Assembly (NCBI GenBank): GCA_963714875.1 | Contig: CAVQQI010000011.1 | Coordinates: 1,302,001-1,366,000 of the forward strand | Origin: JBAOHV01 sp963714875 | GTDB taxonomy: Bacteria > Actinomycetota > Acidimicrobiia > Acidimicrobiales > Microtrichaceae | Direction of reading: 5' to 3' | Length of the DNA: 64,000 nt | Shown: positions 39,921 through 48,297 of the stretch, piece after piece | Numbering within the stretch: position 1 is the first letter of the stretch | Layout of the letters: every line of letters starts with the position of its first letter | The notes under the pieces: model-generated | Database searches by the model: none | Seen by the model: only the letters and a program-made list of their open reading frames with translations | Told to the model about the DNA's origin: nothing | Program-made: the position numbers and the translations under genes

Positions 39921-40454
39921 ATGCCCGACAGGACTCCACCCGTGAGCTTCTCGCCCGTCCGTCTCAACCACGCCGTGCTGTTCGTCGCCGACCTGGGCCG
40001 CAGCGAGGGCTTCTACCGCGACATGCTCGGCATGGCAGTCACCGCTCGCGAGCCGCGGGCGAACGCCGTGTTCCTGCGGCTCCCACGCTCGGGCAACCAC
40101 CACGACCTGGGGTTGTTCGGCATCGGTGGCGACTCCGGTCCGAGGCACCGTGGCCTCGGCCTGTACCACCTGGCGTGGCAGGTCGACACCATCGACGAAC
40201 TGGTCGATGCCCGCGAGGTGCTGCGCGATGCCGGTGCCTTCACGGGCGAGTCGAGCCACGGCGCCACCAAGAGCATCTACGGCGCCGATCCGGACGGCAA
40301 CGAGCTCGAGATCATGTGGATGCTGCCCCGCGACGCCTGGGGCGAGTACGAGCACGCCGCACCCGTGGACCGTCTCGACCTGTCCGACGAGCTCCGCCGC
40401 TGGTCCGGCGTGAGCACCGCTGGCGTGGTCGTCCCCGTCTCCCCGGAATCCTGA
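39921..40454 (+). CDS. VOC family dioxygenase/glyoxalase
   Basis: A 177-residue vicinal-oxygen-chelate protein, nearest to catechol 2,3-dioxygenase-like VOC proteins. The first metal His is in RLNHAVLFVADL, the second in LYHLAWQV and the Glu in ADPDGNELEIMW; thus the H-H-E site is complete. The loop RSEGFYRDMLGMAV is typical. The reaction (extradiol cleavage or lyase) cannot be told. ATG 39921 has AAGGAG upstream. Confidence 0.88.
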   Translation: MPDRTPPVSFSPVRLNHAVLFVADLGRSEGFYRDMLGMAVTAREPRANAVFLRLPRSGNHHDLGLFGIGGDSGPRHRGLGLYHLAWQVDTIDELVDAREVLRDAGAFTGESSHGATKSIYGADPDGNELEIMWMLPRDAWGEYEHAAPVDRLDLSDELRRWSGVSTAGVVVPVSPES

Positions 40455-40487
40455 CGACAGCGTGGGCGCCGCGGTCGGGAGCGCTGC

Positions 40488-41135
40488 ATGACCTGTGACG
40501 ACCCTGATGCCGAGACGATCGGTGCCCGACGAACCCACCTGGTCAGGCAAGGACTCTGGCTCGCAACGCTCACCATCGTCTGGAACGTCATCGAGGCAGT
40601 CGTCGCGATCAGCGCCGGCATGGCAGCCGGGTCCCTGGCCCTCGTCGCCTTCGGGTTCGACTCGATCATCGAAGTGCTCTCGGCCTGGGTGGTCGTCTGG
40701 CAGTTCCGGGCCGAGCTCCGAGGCGGCTACGACGAGGAACGCGAACGCCGAGCGCTCAGGGCCATCGCTGTCACCTTCTTCGTGCTCGCCGCCTACGTCG
40801 TGATCGAAGCGGTGCGCGAGCTGTTCTCCGCCGGTGGCAGAGCCGAGGAGTCCACCATCGGCATCACCCTCGCCGTGCTCTCCCTCGTCGTCATGCCGAC
40901 GCTCGCCGTCGCCAAGCGGCGCACCGCCGTCGAACTCGGTTCGCCCACCCTGCGCGCCGATGCGCAGGAGACGTTCCTGTGCGCATGGCTGTCCGCCGCG
41001 CTGCTCGTGGGCCTCGCCCTGAACGCCATACTGGGCTGGTGGTGGGCCGACTCCGTCGCTGCGCTCGCCATCGCCGGATTCGCCGCCAAGGAAGGCCGGG
41101 AGGCATGGCAGGGCGACCGATGCGATGACCACTGA
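40488..41135 (+). CDS. Cation diffusion facilitator-like transporter
   Basis: A 215-residue membrane protein with six helices and no C-terminal cytosolic domain, resembling short cation diffusion facilitators. The metal-site helices are VAFGFDSIIEVLSAWVVVW (TM2, Asp plus Glu) and LRADAQETFLCAWLSAALL (TM5, Asp/Glu). The paired D-x-x-x-E/D pattern is kept although the usual H-x-x-x-D is altered, so metal choice is uncertain. It starts 34 bp after the VOC gene and may be in the same transcript. Confidence 0.8.
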   Translation: MTCDDPDAETIGARRTHLVRQGLWLATLTIVWNVIEAVVAISAGMAAGSLALVAFGFDSIIEVLSAWVVVWQFRAELRGGYDEERERRALRAIAVTFFVLAAYVVIEAVRELFSAGGRAEESTIGITLAVLSLVVMPTLAVAKRRTAVELGSPTLRADAQETFLCAWLSAALLVGLALNAILGWWWADSVAALAIAGFAAKEGREAWQGDRCDDH

Positions 41136-41251
41136 GCACCTTGCGCGATCCCGAACACCGACGGAGGCGTCCTCGCTGCCACCGGTCACTCGGTGCGCTG
41201 CCCCCAGCCTCGAGGCCCGTCTCGCTCGAGCGGGCCTCCGCCTCGGCGGCG

Positions 41252-42727
41252 TCAGGTGACACCGGCTCTCGCGTCGATCCGTCGCGCCTCGCGGAGGCCG
41301 CTGATGAACGCTCCGTGCACCGTCTGGTACGCCTCGACCGATGTCGCCTCGCCGGCGAAGGACAGGAGCCCGTCGGCCGGCTCGGCCAGGGCCCTGGTGT
41401 CGTCGGGGTCCGCATCCACGGTGTAGTAGCTGTAGCTCCCCAGGCTGAACGGGTCGTTGGTCCATGACGTCGCGTGGCTCGCGACCGGGTCGGGCACCTC
41501 GCCCAGGACCTCCCGCAGCACGTCGAGGCACGCGGCGGTGATCGACGTCGGCGGCTCCTGCTGGACCCGAGCGGCGAACGCTCCGGAGTAGAGGCACACC
41601 AGCGTCGGTGCTCCTGCGAACTCGGTCATGTCGAAGAACGTCGGGAACTCCAGGCCGTCGCCGCCGTCCGCCAGATAGGCGATGCCCACCTCGAACTCGT
41701 CGGCCCAGAACCGTTCGTCGAAGACGAACACGACCTTCTCGAACGAGCCCATCCCCAGACGTTCGATCGCCGAGGTCATGCGCGCGGGCAGCGGCGGCTC
41801 GAACGAGATGGTTCCGGCTTTCAGCACACCGAGGGGAACCGTCACGATGACCCGCCTCGCCACGACGTCTTCGCCGTCGGCGCTGACCACGGCGACGTCG
41901 CCCGTGGAGTCGATCGCAGTGACCGGCGTCGAGGTCCTCACATCCAGACCGTCCGCCAGCAGCTCGACGATCGTGGCGTAGCCACCATCGAGCACCTGGT
42001 CCCCACCGCCGAGCTCGACGTACTCGCCGTCCGCCACGGATTCGAAGGACACGCGGTCGAACGGTCCCCCGATCTCCTCCGCGAGCGATTCCGCGATGTA
42101 CCGGGCCCGTCTGCCGGTGGTGGGCATGGCAGCGACGTCGGCGAAGTAGGTGTCGAGCGCATCGGCCAGCGATGCTCCGGGGCCGAGCTCCTCGGACAGC
42201 TCGACAGCGTCCTCCTCGAAGCCGAGCGCGATCTCGAACGGCTCGCTGAGCTGCTCGAGGGGAACCGGGCTGCCCTCGACTGCGTCGAAGAACAGATCCG
42301 GAGTGAGATCCTGGGCCTCATAGCCGAGGTCGTTTCGCTCCGCGAGCAGCGCCACCGGGTTGTCCTCGGGCCCGTGGATCCAGGCGGCACCCAGGTCGAC
42401 GGTGGCCGGACCCACCTGCGAGGTGAACGTCCTTCCGCCGATCCTGTCGCGGCCCTCGAGCACGACCACGCGGTGCCCAGCCTGGTGAAGTGCCTGCGCA
42501 GCGGTCAGGCCGGCCACACCAGCGCCGACCACGACGACAGGGAGCTCACGATCGGGCGCGGCCGAGCTCCCACCACTCGGCTCCGGTCGCTCACCGGAGT
42601 CCCCTGCGGACCCGTCGGAGCACGCGACCACGGCGAGGGACCCCCCGACGAGGGTGAGGAGCCCCCGCCTGGTCCACAGGCTCGCATCAGATGGAGATCG
42701 GTTCGTCGGGCAGGACGGACCAGGCAT
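41252..42727 (-). CDS. Flavin monoamine oxidase, Tat-exported lipoprotein
   Basis: An FAD-dependent amine oxidase of 491 residues. The N-terminus has a twin-arginine motif TRRGLL at 19-24 and then a lipobox VVAC (Cys36), so it is probably exported folded and anchored outside. The FAD Rossmann motif GAGVAG is at 68-73, Glu91 binds ribose and GGRT at 97-100 follows. The FAD-binding C-terminal segment LSFAGEATSVEAYQTVHGAFISGLREARRI is complete. Substrates could be mono- or polyamines. The start codon lies inside an operator palindrome shared with the divergent TetR gene, which probably controls it. Confidence 0.92.
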   Translation of the reverse strand: MPGPSCPTNRSPSDASLWTRRGLLTLVGGSLAVVACSDGSAGDSGERPEPSGGSSAAPDRELPVVVVGAGVAGLTAAQALHQAGHRVVVLEGRDRIGGRTFTSQVGPATVDLGAAWIHGPEDNPVALLAERNDLGYEAQDLTPDLFFDAVEGSPVPLEQLSEPFEIALGFEEDAVELSEELGPGASLADALDTYFADVAAMPTTGRRARYIAESLAEEIGGPFDRVSFESVADGEYVELGGGDQVLDGGYATIVELLADGLDVRTSTPVTAIDSTGDVAVVSADGEDVVARRVIVTVPLGVLKAGTISFEPPLPARMTSAIERLGMGSFEKVVFVFDERFWADEFEVGIAYLADGGDGLEFPTFFDMTEFAGAPTLVCLYSGAFAARVQQEPPTSITAACLDVLREVLGEVPDPVASHATSWTNDPFSLGSYSYYTVDADPDDTRALAEPADGLLSFAGEATSVEAYQTVHGAFISGLREARRIDARAGVT

Positions 42728-42750
42728 TGTTCGTCATCATGACGAACAAT
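42726..42750. promoter_or_regulatory. TetR operator between amine oxidase and TetR genes
   Basis: Perfect 11-bp arms ATTGTTCGTCA and complement around 3 nt. The left end overlaps the ATG of the amine oxidase (42725-42727). On the right it touches the TAGGCT -10 box (42752-42757) of the TetR gene. Binding here would block both promoters. Confidence 0.7.
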
Positions 42751-42751
42751 A

Positions 42752-42757
42752 TAGGCT
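42752..42757 (+). promoter_or_regulatory. Leaderless -10 box for TetR
   Basis: TAGGCT ends 6 nt before GTG 42764, giving a leaderless transcript directly beside the operator. Confidence 0.5.
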
Positions 42758-42763
42758 GTTCCG

Positions 42764-43372
42764 GTGGGAACCCAGCCGGGCAAGACCCGGTCACGCGTCG
42801 GAAGGCCCTCCGTTGCGGCGGATCGACGACGCCAGGCGGTGTCGGCGTTCGTGGAGCTCATCGCCGAACGAGGCCTTGAAGGCGTGACCCTCGATGACGT
42901 CGCCGCCGCCGCCGGAATGCAGCGCAGCGTGGTGCGCCACTACGTCGGCAATCGGACCGATCTCGTGCGCGCCGCGGTCGAGGTCCTCACCGGCCGATAC
43001 GAGGAGTCGATCCGCTCGGCGGTCGGTGACGCACCGACGGTCGAGCGCTGGCTCGACCTCATGTTCGGCCAGAGCTGGGTGTCGGGAATGGGGAACGAGG
43101 ACCGAGCTCTGGATGTCCTGCTCCACGAGGCGGTGCGCGACCCGGTCACGCGGGACCTCATCAAGGCGATGTACGAGTTGCTCGTCGACGAGATGGCTCA
43201 GCTCATCCGCGCAGAGCACCCCGGAGCCACCGCCACCGCGGCCCGACACGTCGCCTACCAGATCGTCTGCCTTGCGGAGCACGGCGTGACGATGCAACAG
43301 CTCGGGTTCGCGCCAGAGTACTCACGCGCCGCGCGACAGCAGGCCGGCAGATTGGTCGACGAACTCGGTTGA
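42764..43372 (+). CDS. TetR family regulator of the amine oxidase
   Basis: A 202-residue TetR-type repressor. The DNA-binding domain (about 15-60) reads ADRRRQAVSAFVELIAERGLEGVTLDDVAAAAGMQRSVVRHYVGNRTDLVRAAVEVL. The C-terminal part has the shape of TetR_C domains, with AEHPGATATAARHVAYQIVCLAEHGVTMQQLG. It starts with GTG 42764 and is probably leaderless. It shares a palindromic operator with the divergent amine oxidase gene, so autoregulation and control of that gene are likely. The effector, perhaps an amine, is inferred from the neighbour. Confidence 0.9.
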   Translation: MGTQPGKTRSRVGRPSVAADRRRQAVSAFVELIAERGLEGVTLDDVAAAAGMQRSVVRHYVGNRTDLVRAAVEVLTGRYEESIRSAVGDAPTVERWLDLMFGQSWVSGMGNEDRALDVLLHEAVRDPVTRDLIKAMYELLVDEMAQLIRAEHPGATATAARHVAYQIVCLAEHGVTMQQLGFAPEYSRAARQQAGRLVDELG

Positions 43373-43383
43373 CGCACCAGGGC

Positions 43384-44535
43384 TCAGCCGCTGGTCCAGA
43401 TGTCCAGGATCTCCTCTGCCCGACCGATCGCATCGAGGCCGTCGATGTTGCACGCAACCGCCACTCCGACACCGGCCTCCGGGGCCACAACGGTCGCGGA
43501 CGCGTAGCCGATCCACGAACCGGCGTGTGACAGGACCGCACCATCGTCGGAACTCGAGACGAAGAGCCCGCCCGCGTACGCGCCACCGTCGTCATCGACG
43601 CTGGGGCCGGGCGCCGTCATGGGCTCGAGCCAGGCCTCGGACCCCAGGCCGGACCCAGCAGCGGGCGAATCCACGAAGAGGCGCATCCACGCCAGGAGAT
43701 CCTCGGCAGTGGCGTGGACCGCTCCGTCACCGGTCTGGCGCCACGAGGAGCCGACGGGCCGCCAGCCGCCCTCGCTCGGCTCGTACCCCTGCGCCTGGTC
43801 CTCGAGCAGCGGCCCCTGATCGTCGCGGACAGCTGTCTGGTCCATGCCGAGCGGTTCGAAGATCTCCTCGTCGCTGAACTCGACCAACGACCGCCCGTCG
43901 ACCGCCTCGACGATCTCGCTCAGCAGCAGGTAGTTGGTGTTCGAGTACTGGAACCCGGCGCCCGGCGTCGCACCGGACCAACTGCCGTCTGCAGCGAGGG
44001 CGGCAAGTGCGTCATCGGTGGTGGTGACCTCGTCGTCGTCGGCGTCCAGCAGGCCGATGTAGTCGGGAAGGCCGCTGGTGTGGTGGATCAGATCCGCGAC
44101 GGTGACGACCCCGGAGAACGGGCCGACATCGGGGAGCAACTCGGTCACGTCGGCGCCGAGGTCCAGCCGCTCGTCGGCCACGAGCAGAGCGATGGCACCC
44201 GAGGTGAGCTGCTTGGAGACCGACCCCAGATCGAACACGGTGCCATCGGTGACGGGGCTGGGGTTCTCGAGATCTGCCATCCCGAACGCCGCGAGGTGCT
44301 CGCCGCCGGGGTGTGTCACGGCGACCGCACAGCCGGGTGTCTCCACGGTCAGGTCGGCGAAGACCGACGCCGTGGCGCGGGACCGCCCGGTGGTCTCAGC
44401 CGCATCAGTACTCGCAGGGCGCTCATCGGCGTTGTCGACCGTCGCGTCGCTGCAGCCGACGGCGACAGCCAGCGCCAGCCCGAACCCTGCACGGGCGGCC
44501 GCCCGTCCCGTTGCCTGGAACCACAGTGATCGCAT
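43384..44535 (-). CDS. Class C beta-lactamase-like serine hydrolase, lipoprotein
   Basis: A 383-residue exported serine hydrolase of the beta-lactamase/DD-peptidase family. It has an Arg-containing signal and lipobox AVGC (Cys28). The active-site motif S-x-x-K is SVSK at 105-108, the Y-x-N motif is YSN at 197-199, and the third motif is HAG in VLSHAGSWIG. The Ser box is preceded by FDLGSVSKQLTSGAIALLV, typical of esterase- or peptidase-type members, so antibiotic hydrolysis is not implied. It converges with the TetR gene 11 bp away. Confidence 0.88.
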   Translation of the reverse strand: MRSLWFQATGRAAARAGFGLALAVAVGCSDATVDNADERPASTDAAETTGRSRATASVFADLTVETPGCAVAVTHPGGEHLAAFGMADLENPSPVTDGTVFDLGSVSKQLTSGAIALLVADERLDLGADVTELLPDVGPFSGVVTVADLIHHTSGLPDYIGLLDADDDEVTTTDDALAALAADGSWSGATPGAGFQYSNTNYLLLSEIVEAVDGRSLVEFSDEEIFEPLGMDQTAVRDDQGPLLEDQAQGYEPSEGGWRPVGSSWRQTGDGAVHATAEDLLAWMRLFVDSPAAGSGLGSEAWLEPMTAPGPSVDDDGGAYAGGLFVSSSDDGAVLSHAGSWIGYASATVVAPEAGVGVAVACNIDGLDAIGRAEEILDIWTSG

Positions 44536-44950
44536 CGACGAACTCTGTCATGGTCACACGAACCGCCGTGCACGCGGCAACGGATGATCGTCACGCGTCG
44601 TGACGGCCCGACCGGGGGCCGATGGGCGAACGATCTCCAGGATTCACCCAGCCACCCACGCGCTGTTGCCGCCGAGATCAGGAGCGTCCCGCGAGGTGGC
44701 TGCGAGGTCGTGTGACATGTGATCTGTGGCGCCGAGGATCGCGACCACCGACGCGACCATCCGGCCACGTCAACCCACCCAACGTGGCAGACATCTCGGG
44801 GCCGCCGCACGGACCTGACGGGGTGCAGAGAAGGTTGTCGACGCCTGCACGGACTCCTTGGCTTCCAGGGCACCGGTGGAACAGCGGCGACCATGCTCCG
44901 TGAGAGACGCCTCTGCGGATCGTGCCGTCCTGTCCGGTCTGGTGTGATCG
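44536..44950. other. 415-bp gap without genes
   Basis: Upstream region of the beta-lactamase-like gene and downstream of tRNA-Leu. Short frames exist on both strands but none shows protein-like composition. The only structure I see is a 7-bp inverted repeat CGTCACG/CGTGACG with a 3-nt centre at 44589-44605, which could be a weak operator for the lipoprotein gene. Confidence 0.5.
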
Positions 44951-45036
44951 TGCCCGGGGAGAGATTCGAACTCTCACGGAGCGTGAGCTCCTGAGGGGTT
45001 TAAGCCCTCTGCGTCTGCCAGTTCCGCCACCCGGGC
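44951..45036 (-). tRNA. tRNA-Leu (anticodon TAA)
   Basis: An 86-nt class II tRNA. The acceptor stem pairs GCCCGGG with CCCGGGC, the anticodon stem GAGGG/CCCTC encloses the loop CTTAAAC (anticodon TAA, reading UUA), and there is a long variable arm. The T-loop is GTTCGAATC. The discriminator base is A and CCA is not encoded. Confidence 0.95.
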
Positions 45037-45082
45037 TCGGACACCGGTCGCTGCCGGTGTCCGAGCCTACGGGCAGGACGGC

Positions 45083-45583
45083 TCAGCCCAGTGCTGCCAG
45101 CGCCGCGTCGTAGTCGGGCTCGTCCGCGATCTCCGGAACGAGCTGGCTGTGGAGCACGCTGCCGTCGCCGTCGAGGACCACCACCGCTCGCGCCAGGAGT
45201 CCGGCGAACGGTCCGTCGGCCATCTCCACCCCGTAGTCCTGGCCGAACCCGGAGTCGCGGAAGGTTGACCCGGTGGCGACCCGGTCCAGTCCTTCGGCGC
45301 CGCAGAAGCGAGCCGCGGCGAACGGCAGGTCGGCCGAGACGCACACCACCGCGGTGTTGTCGAGCTGCGCTGCGGCCTCGTTGAAGTGACGGACGCTGGC
45401 GGCGCATGTGGGCGTGTCGATGCTGGGGAAGATGTTCAGCACCACACGCTGCCCGCGCAGACCATCAGAGGTGACCGGTGAGAGGTCGGCGCCGGCGAGC
45501 TCGAACCCCGGTGCGGCCGAACCGACGGCCGGAAGGTCACCAACGGTGTGGACCGGGCTTCCGCCCAGATGGGTCTGTGCCAT
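45083..45583 (-). CDS. tpx: Thiol peroxidase (Tpx), atypical 2-Cys peroxiredoxin
   Basis: Reduces hydrogen peroxide and alkyl hydroperoxides in the cytosol with thioredoxin, 166 residues. The peroxidatic Cys60 is in FPSIDTPTCAASVRHFN, the resolving Cys94 in ADLPFAAARFCGAEG, both as in Tpx. The typical FRDSGFGQDYGV and LLARAVVVLD segments follow. ATG 45583 has a GAGGAG ribosome site 6 nt upstream; the longer upstream reading frame has no homology. It lies 46 bp before the tRNA-Leu gene on the same strand. Confidence 0.95.
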   Translation of the reverse strand: MAQTHLGGSPVHTVGDLPAVGSAAPGFELAGADLSPVTSDGLRGQRVVLNIFPSIDTPTCAASVRHFNEAAAQLDNTAVVCVSADLPFAAARFCGAEGLDRVATGSTFRDSGFGQDYGVEMADGPFAGLLARAVVVLDGDGSVLHSQLVPEIADEPDYDAALAALG

Positions 45584-45655
45584 GTTGCTCCTCGGATCTG
45601 TGGGTCGGTGGACGAATTCCACGCCGCCGCGGACTGTAGTGACCGGGCGGAGCCG

Positions 45656-46423
45656 TCAGACGTCAGGATGCGCGGCCCCGGTCGGGGCGAACAGCTCGAC
45701 CGCGGCCAGCCTGGCCGCGGCTGCACAGAGCAGCAGGGTCGAAGCGGGAACCATCAGGAGCCACGGCGACGACCCCAGCGCCGCAGAGAGCGCAGCGCCG
45801 CCGACGTACCCGGCGATGACCGCGGAGAGCACCTGCAGGTTCGACAGCCGGGACCGGCCGGCACCGCCCGCACCTGATGCGAGTCCCTGACCGATGCCGA
45901 CGATGGTCCCGCTCCCATAGGTCGTGGCGACCGCGACGTGGCCGACCGCGCGAAGCGTCGCCGCCTGGAGGCCCATTGCCACCGCGCCAACCGCGACGGC
46001 GACATGGATGAGCGGGGCGGCGCCGGACGGCCGCAGATCGACGCTGCTGATGAGCACGAGGAGACCGACGATGAGGAGGGATTCCACCACCAACAGGGCC
46101 GATGGCGTGACAACCCCGACAGCACGGGATCGCCGGGCCTGCCATCGGGTGGACAGCATCACGCCCAGCAGAAACGCACCGAGTGCCGTCGCGGCCAGGC
46201 CGACGCCCCGCATGTCGCCGACGCCCAGATCCATCCCCAGGTGGATGAGGTTCCCGCTCATGTTGGCGACGAACACCCTGGCGACATGACGGAACAGGTA
46301 CGCGTCGACGAACCCGGCAGCGGCGGCCGCGAGGATTGCGATCACCAACGCCGCTGGAAGCCCGCCGGGGCCGCGAGCGTCGATCAGCCGCTGCTGACCT
46401 CCATCCGATCCTTTGTTCGACAC
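45656..46423 (-). CDS. DUF1275 (YoaK-like) membrane protein
   Basis: A 255-residue membrane protein with six or seven helices. Family features are AAAAAGFVDAYLFRHVARVFVANMSGNLIHLG near the N-terminus, GAVAMGLQAATLRAVGHVAVATTYGSGTIVGIG near 160-190 and the Ala-rich final helices. The role of DUF1275 is not established; transport is often assumed. GTG 46423 was chosen as the last start before the first helix; there is no clear ribosome site. Confidence 0.82.
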   Translation of the reverse strand: MSNKGSDGGQQRLIDARGPGGLPAALVIAILAAAAAGFVDAYLFRHVARVFVANMSGNLIHLGMDLGVGDMRGVGLAATALGAFLLGVMLSTRWQARRSRAVGVVTPSALLVVESLLIVGLLVLISSVDLRPSGAAPLIHVAVAVGAVAMGLQAATLRAVGHVAVATTYGSGTIVGIGQGLASGAGGAGRSRLSNLQVLSAVIAGYVGGAALSAALGSSPWLLMVPASTLLLCAAAARLAAVELFAPTGAAHPDV

Positions 46424-46454
46424 GGTGGCACGGTACCCGTGCAGCACCGGCGCA

Positions 46455-46955
46455 TCAGGCGACCCGCGACGCAGGTGGAGTGTGGCGGTCCGGGCGGGCG
46501 GGCGGCGTGCGGCGGTCCGCCCGAGCGGATCTGACGGGCGGGTCGGTGGCGGGCGTGGCCGTGCCGGCGAGCTGGTCCCACGCGGCGCGCCGGAAGTGGT
46601 CGGCGCGTTCGCGGTCCAGCTCGTTGGCGACGACCACACCTTCGATCACGTCGGCCTGTACCGCTGCAAGCGGACGACCGGCGCGCCGCACCGCCACCAC
46701 CACCGTGCCGTTCGGTCGGCGACGGATCGACCGGTCGACCTGCGCGAGCCCCGGGGGCGAGCGGAACACCGGCGGGCGCAGGCGCCCCCGACGAGCCAGC
46801 GCGATCACCGTCCGCACCGTCTCGGAGAAGCGCAGCGCCGTTGCCGGGAGCGGTTCCTCGGCGTCGATCGTGGGCACCGAACGCAACGGCCGGTCGTTGC
46901 CGGACCCGTCGCAGGACCGAGGGGAAGCAGTGGATCGGAAGGGGTCGGAGGGCAT
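46455..46955 (-). CDS. Conserved-looking hypothetical protein
   Basis: A 166-residue basic protein with no motif I can name. The central part (about 38-125) looks like real, folded protein: ALRFSETVRTVIALARRGRLRPPVFRSPPGL, then DRSIRRRPNGTVVVAVRRAGRPLAAVQADVIEGVVVANEL. The RRRPNGTVVVAV and ADVIEGVVVAN phrases are the kind conserved in actinobacterial hypotheticals. The C-terminal 35 residues are Pro/Arg/Thr-rich and probably disordered. It runs toward the DUF1275 gene with 31 bp between. Confidence 0.6.
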   Translation of the reverse strand: MPSDPFRSTASPRSCDGSGNDRPLRSVPTIDAEEPLPATALRFSETVRTVIALARRGRLRPPVFRSPPGLAQVDRSIRRRPNGTVVVAVRRAGRPLAAVQADVIEGVVVANELDRERADHFRRAAWDQLAGTATPATDPPVRSARADRRTPPARPDRHTPPASRVA

Positions 46956-47133
46956 GGACCGATCATCTCAGCACGGTGTGACATCGAGTCGCGGAGGTGC
47001 AGCGACCCGACGTCACACAGCGTTCACGCACCGGCGCAGAGCAGCTCTGGCGCACGGGCGCAACGGACCCCAGACTGGGCGCCCGACCCCTTGTTCCAGC
47101 CCGGACGGGGAACGTCGTCGATGGAGAACGCCC

Positions 47134-48288
47134 GTGTCAGAGATCAAGATCCACTGGTTCCTCCCCACCGGCGGCGACAGCCGCGACGTGCTGCCCACCG
47201 GCGACGACGCCCATCGCCGCGCGCCGTCGCAGGCATACCTGGCCGATGTCGCCAGGGCGTGTGACCGCCTGGGGTTCGATGCGGTGCTCACTCCGTGCGG
47301 CACCGGGTGCGAGGACGCGTGGATCACCACGGCGTCGCTCATCCCGCTGACCCATCGGCTGCGGTTCCTCGTGGCGTTCCGGCCCGGGATGATGAACCCG
47401 ACGCTCGCGGCGCAGATGGCGTCGACCTATCAGCGCATGTCCGGCGGACGACTGCTGCTCAACATCGTCATCGGCGCGGAACCCGTGGAGATGGCCCGAT
47501 TCGGTGACTTCAGCTCGAAGGACGAGCGCTACGAGCGTGCCGGCGAGTTCCTCGAGGTGGTCGACGGCGCGTGGGGCGACGAGCCCTTCGATCTCGATGG
47601 CGAGCACTACCGGGTGCAGGGCGCAACGACCCGCCTCGCACCCGACCCCCGACCCGAGGTGTACTTCGGTGGAGCGTCGCCGGCGGCGGAACGCGTCGCA
47701 GCCCGTCATGTCGACGTCTACCTGGCGTGGGGCGAGACCCCCGACATGATCGGTGAGCGTCTGGAGCGGATGCGTGCCCTGGCCGATGCCGCCGGCAGGC
47801 CCGAGAACCGGCCGTTGCGGTTCGGCATCCGGTTCCACGTCATCACCCGCGACACCGCGGAGGAGGCGTGGGGCGAGGCAGCACGCCTGATGGCCGGCAT
47901 CGACCCGGACGCGGTCCGCGCCGCTCGGGCCGACTTCGCCACCACCCAGTCCGAGGGTCAGCGCCGCATGGCAGAGATGTCGAACCGCCCGACCGACACG
48001 GTGGCCGGTTCCGACCCCAGAGCCCTCGAGGTGTACCCGAACCTGTGGTCCGGGGTGGGACTGGTGCGCGGCGGTGCGGGCACGGCGCTGGTCGGGAGCC
48101 ACGAGCAGGTCGCCGACCGCATCGAGGAGTACGTGCAGATGGGCATCGAGGAGTTCATCCTGTCGGGCTACCCGCACCTCGAGGAGGCCTACCGATGCGG
48201 CGAAGGACTGCTCCCGGAGCTACGTCGCCGCAAGCTGCTCCCCCACGCCGACGCTCAGCAGCCCGAACCGACCTTCTCGTTCCGCTGA
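47134..48288 (+). CDS. SsuD-like alkanesulfonate/FMNH2-dependent monooxygenase
   Basis: A 384-residue luciferase-like monooxygenase close to SsuD, which uses FMNH2 and oxygen to release sulfite from alkanesulfonates. Features are EIKIHWFLPTGGDSRDV, the TGCEDAWITTASL segment (the Cys matching SsuD Cys54), RLRFLVAFRPGMMNPTLAAQM, GGRLLLNIVIGAEPVEM and, late, SGYPHLEEAYRCGEGLLPEL, which are the SsuD signature. GTG 47134 has GGAG upstream; the longer open frame is spurious. No flavin reductase or sulfonate transporter is adjacent. A glutamine amidotransferase follows 9 bp later. Confidence 0.93.
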   Translation: MSEIKIHWFLPTGGDSRDVLPTGDDAHRRAPSQAYLADVARACDRLGFDAVLTPCGTGCEDAWITTASLIPLTHRLRFLVAFRPGMMNPTLAAQMASTYQRMSGGRLLLNIVIGAEPVEMARFGDFSSKDERYERAGEFLEVVDGAWGDEPFDLDGEHYRVQGATTRLAPDPRPEVYFGGASPAAERVAARHVDVYLAWGETPDMIGERLERMRALADAAGRPENRPLRFGIRFHVITRDTAEEAWGEAARLMAGIDPDAVRAARADFATTQSEGQRRMAEMSNRPTDTVAGSDPRALEVYPNLWSGVGLVRGGAGTALVGSHEQVADRIEEYVQMGIEEFILSGYPHLEEAYRCGEGLLPELRRRKLLPHADAQQPEPTFSFR

Positions 48289-48297
48289 GGTGCCGAC

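Noticed and set aside
43384..44535. Calling the serine hydrolase an antibiotic-resistance beta-lactamase
   Set aside because: The motifs are generic for class C/DD-peptidase/esterase relatives, so resistance is not supported.
44678..44977. A 99-codon minus-strand frame running out of tRNA-Leu
   Set aside because: It begins inside the tRNA gene (MRVRISPRAR-type start), a well-known annotation artefact.
46336..47133. Long upstream extension of the SsuD-like gene
   Set aside because: Arg/Ser-rich sequence without family similarity; GTG 47134 with a ribosome site begins the conserved protein.
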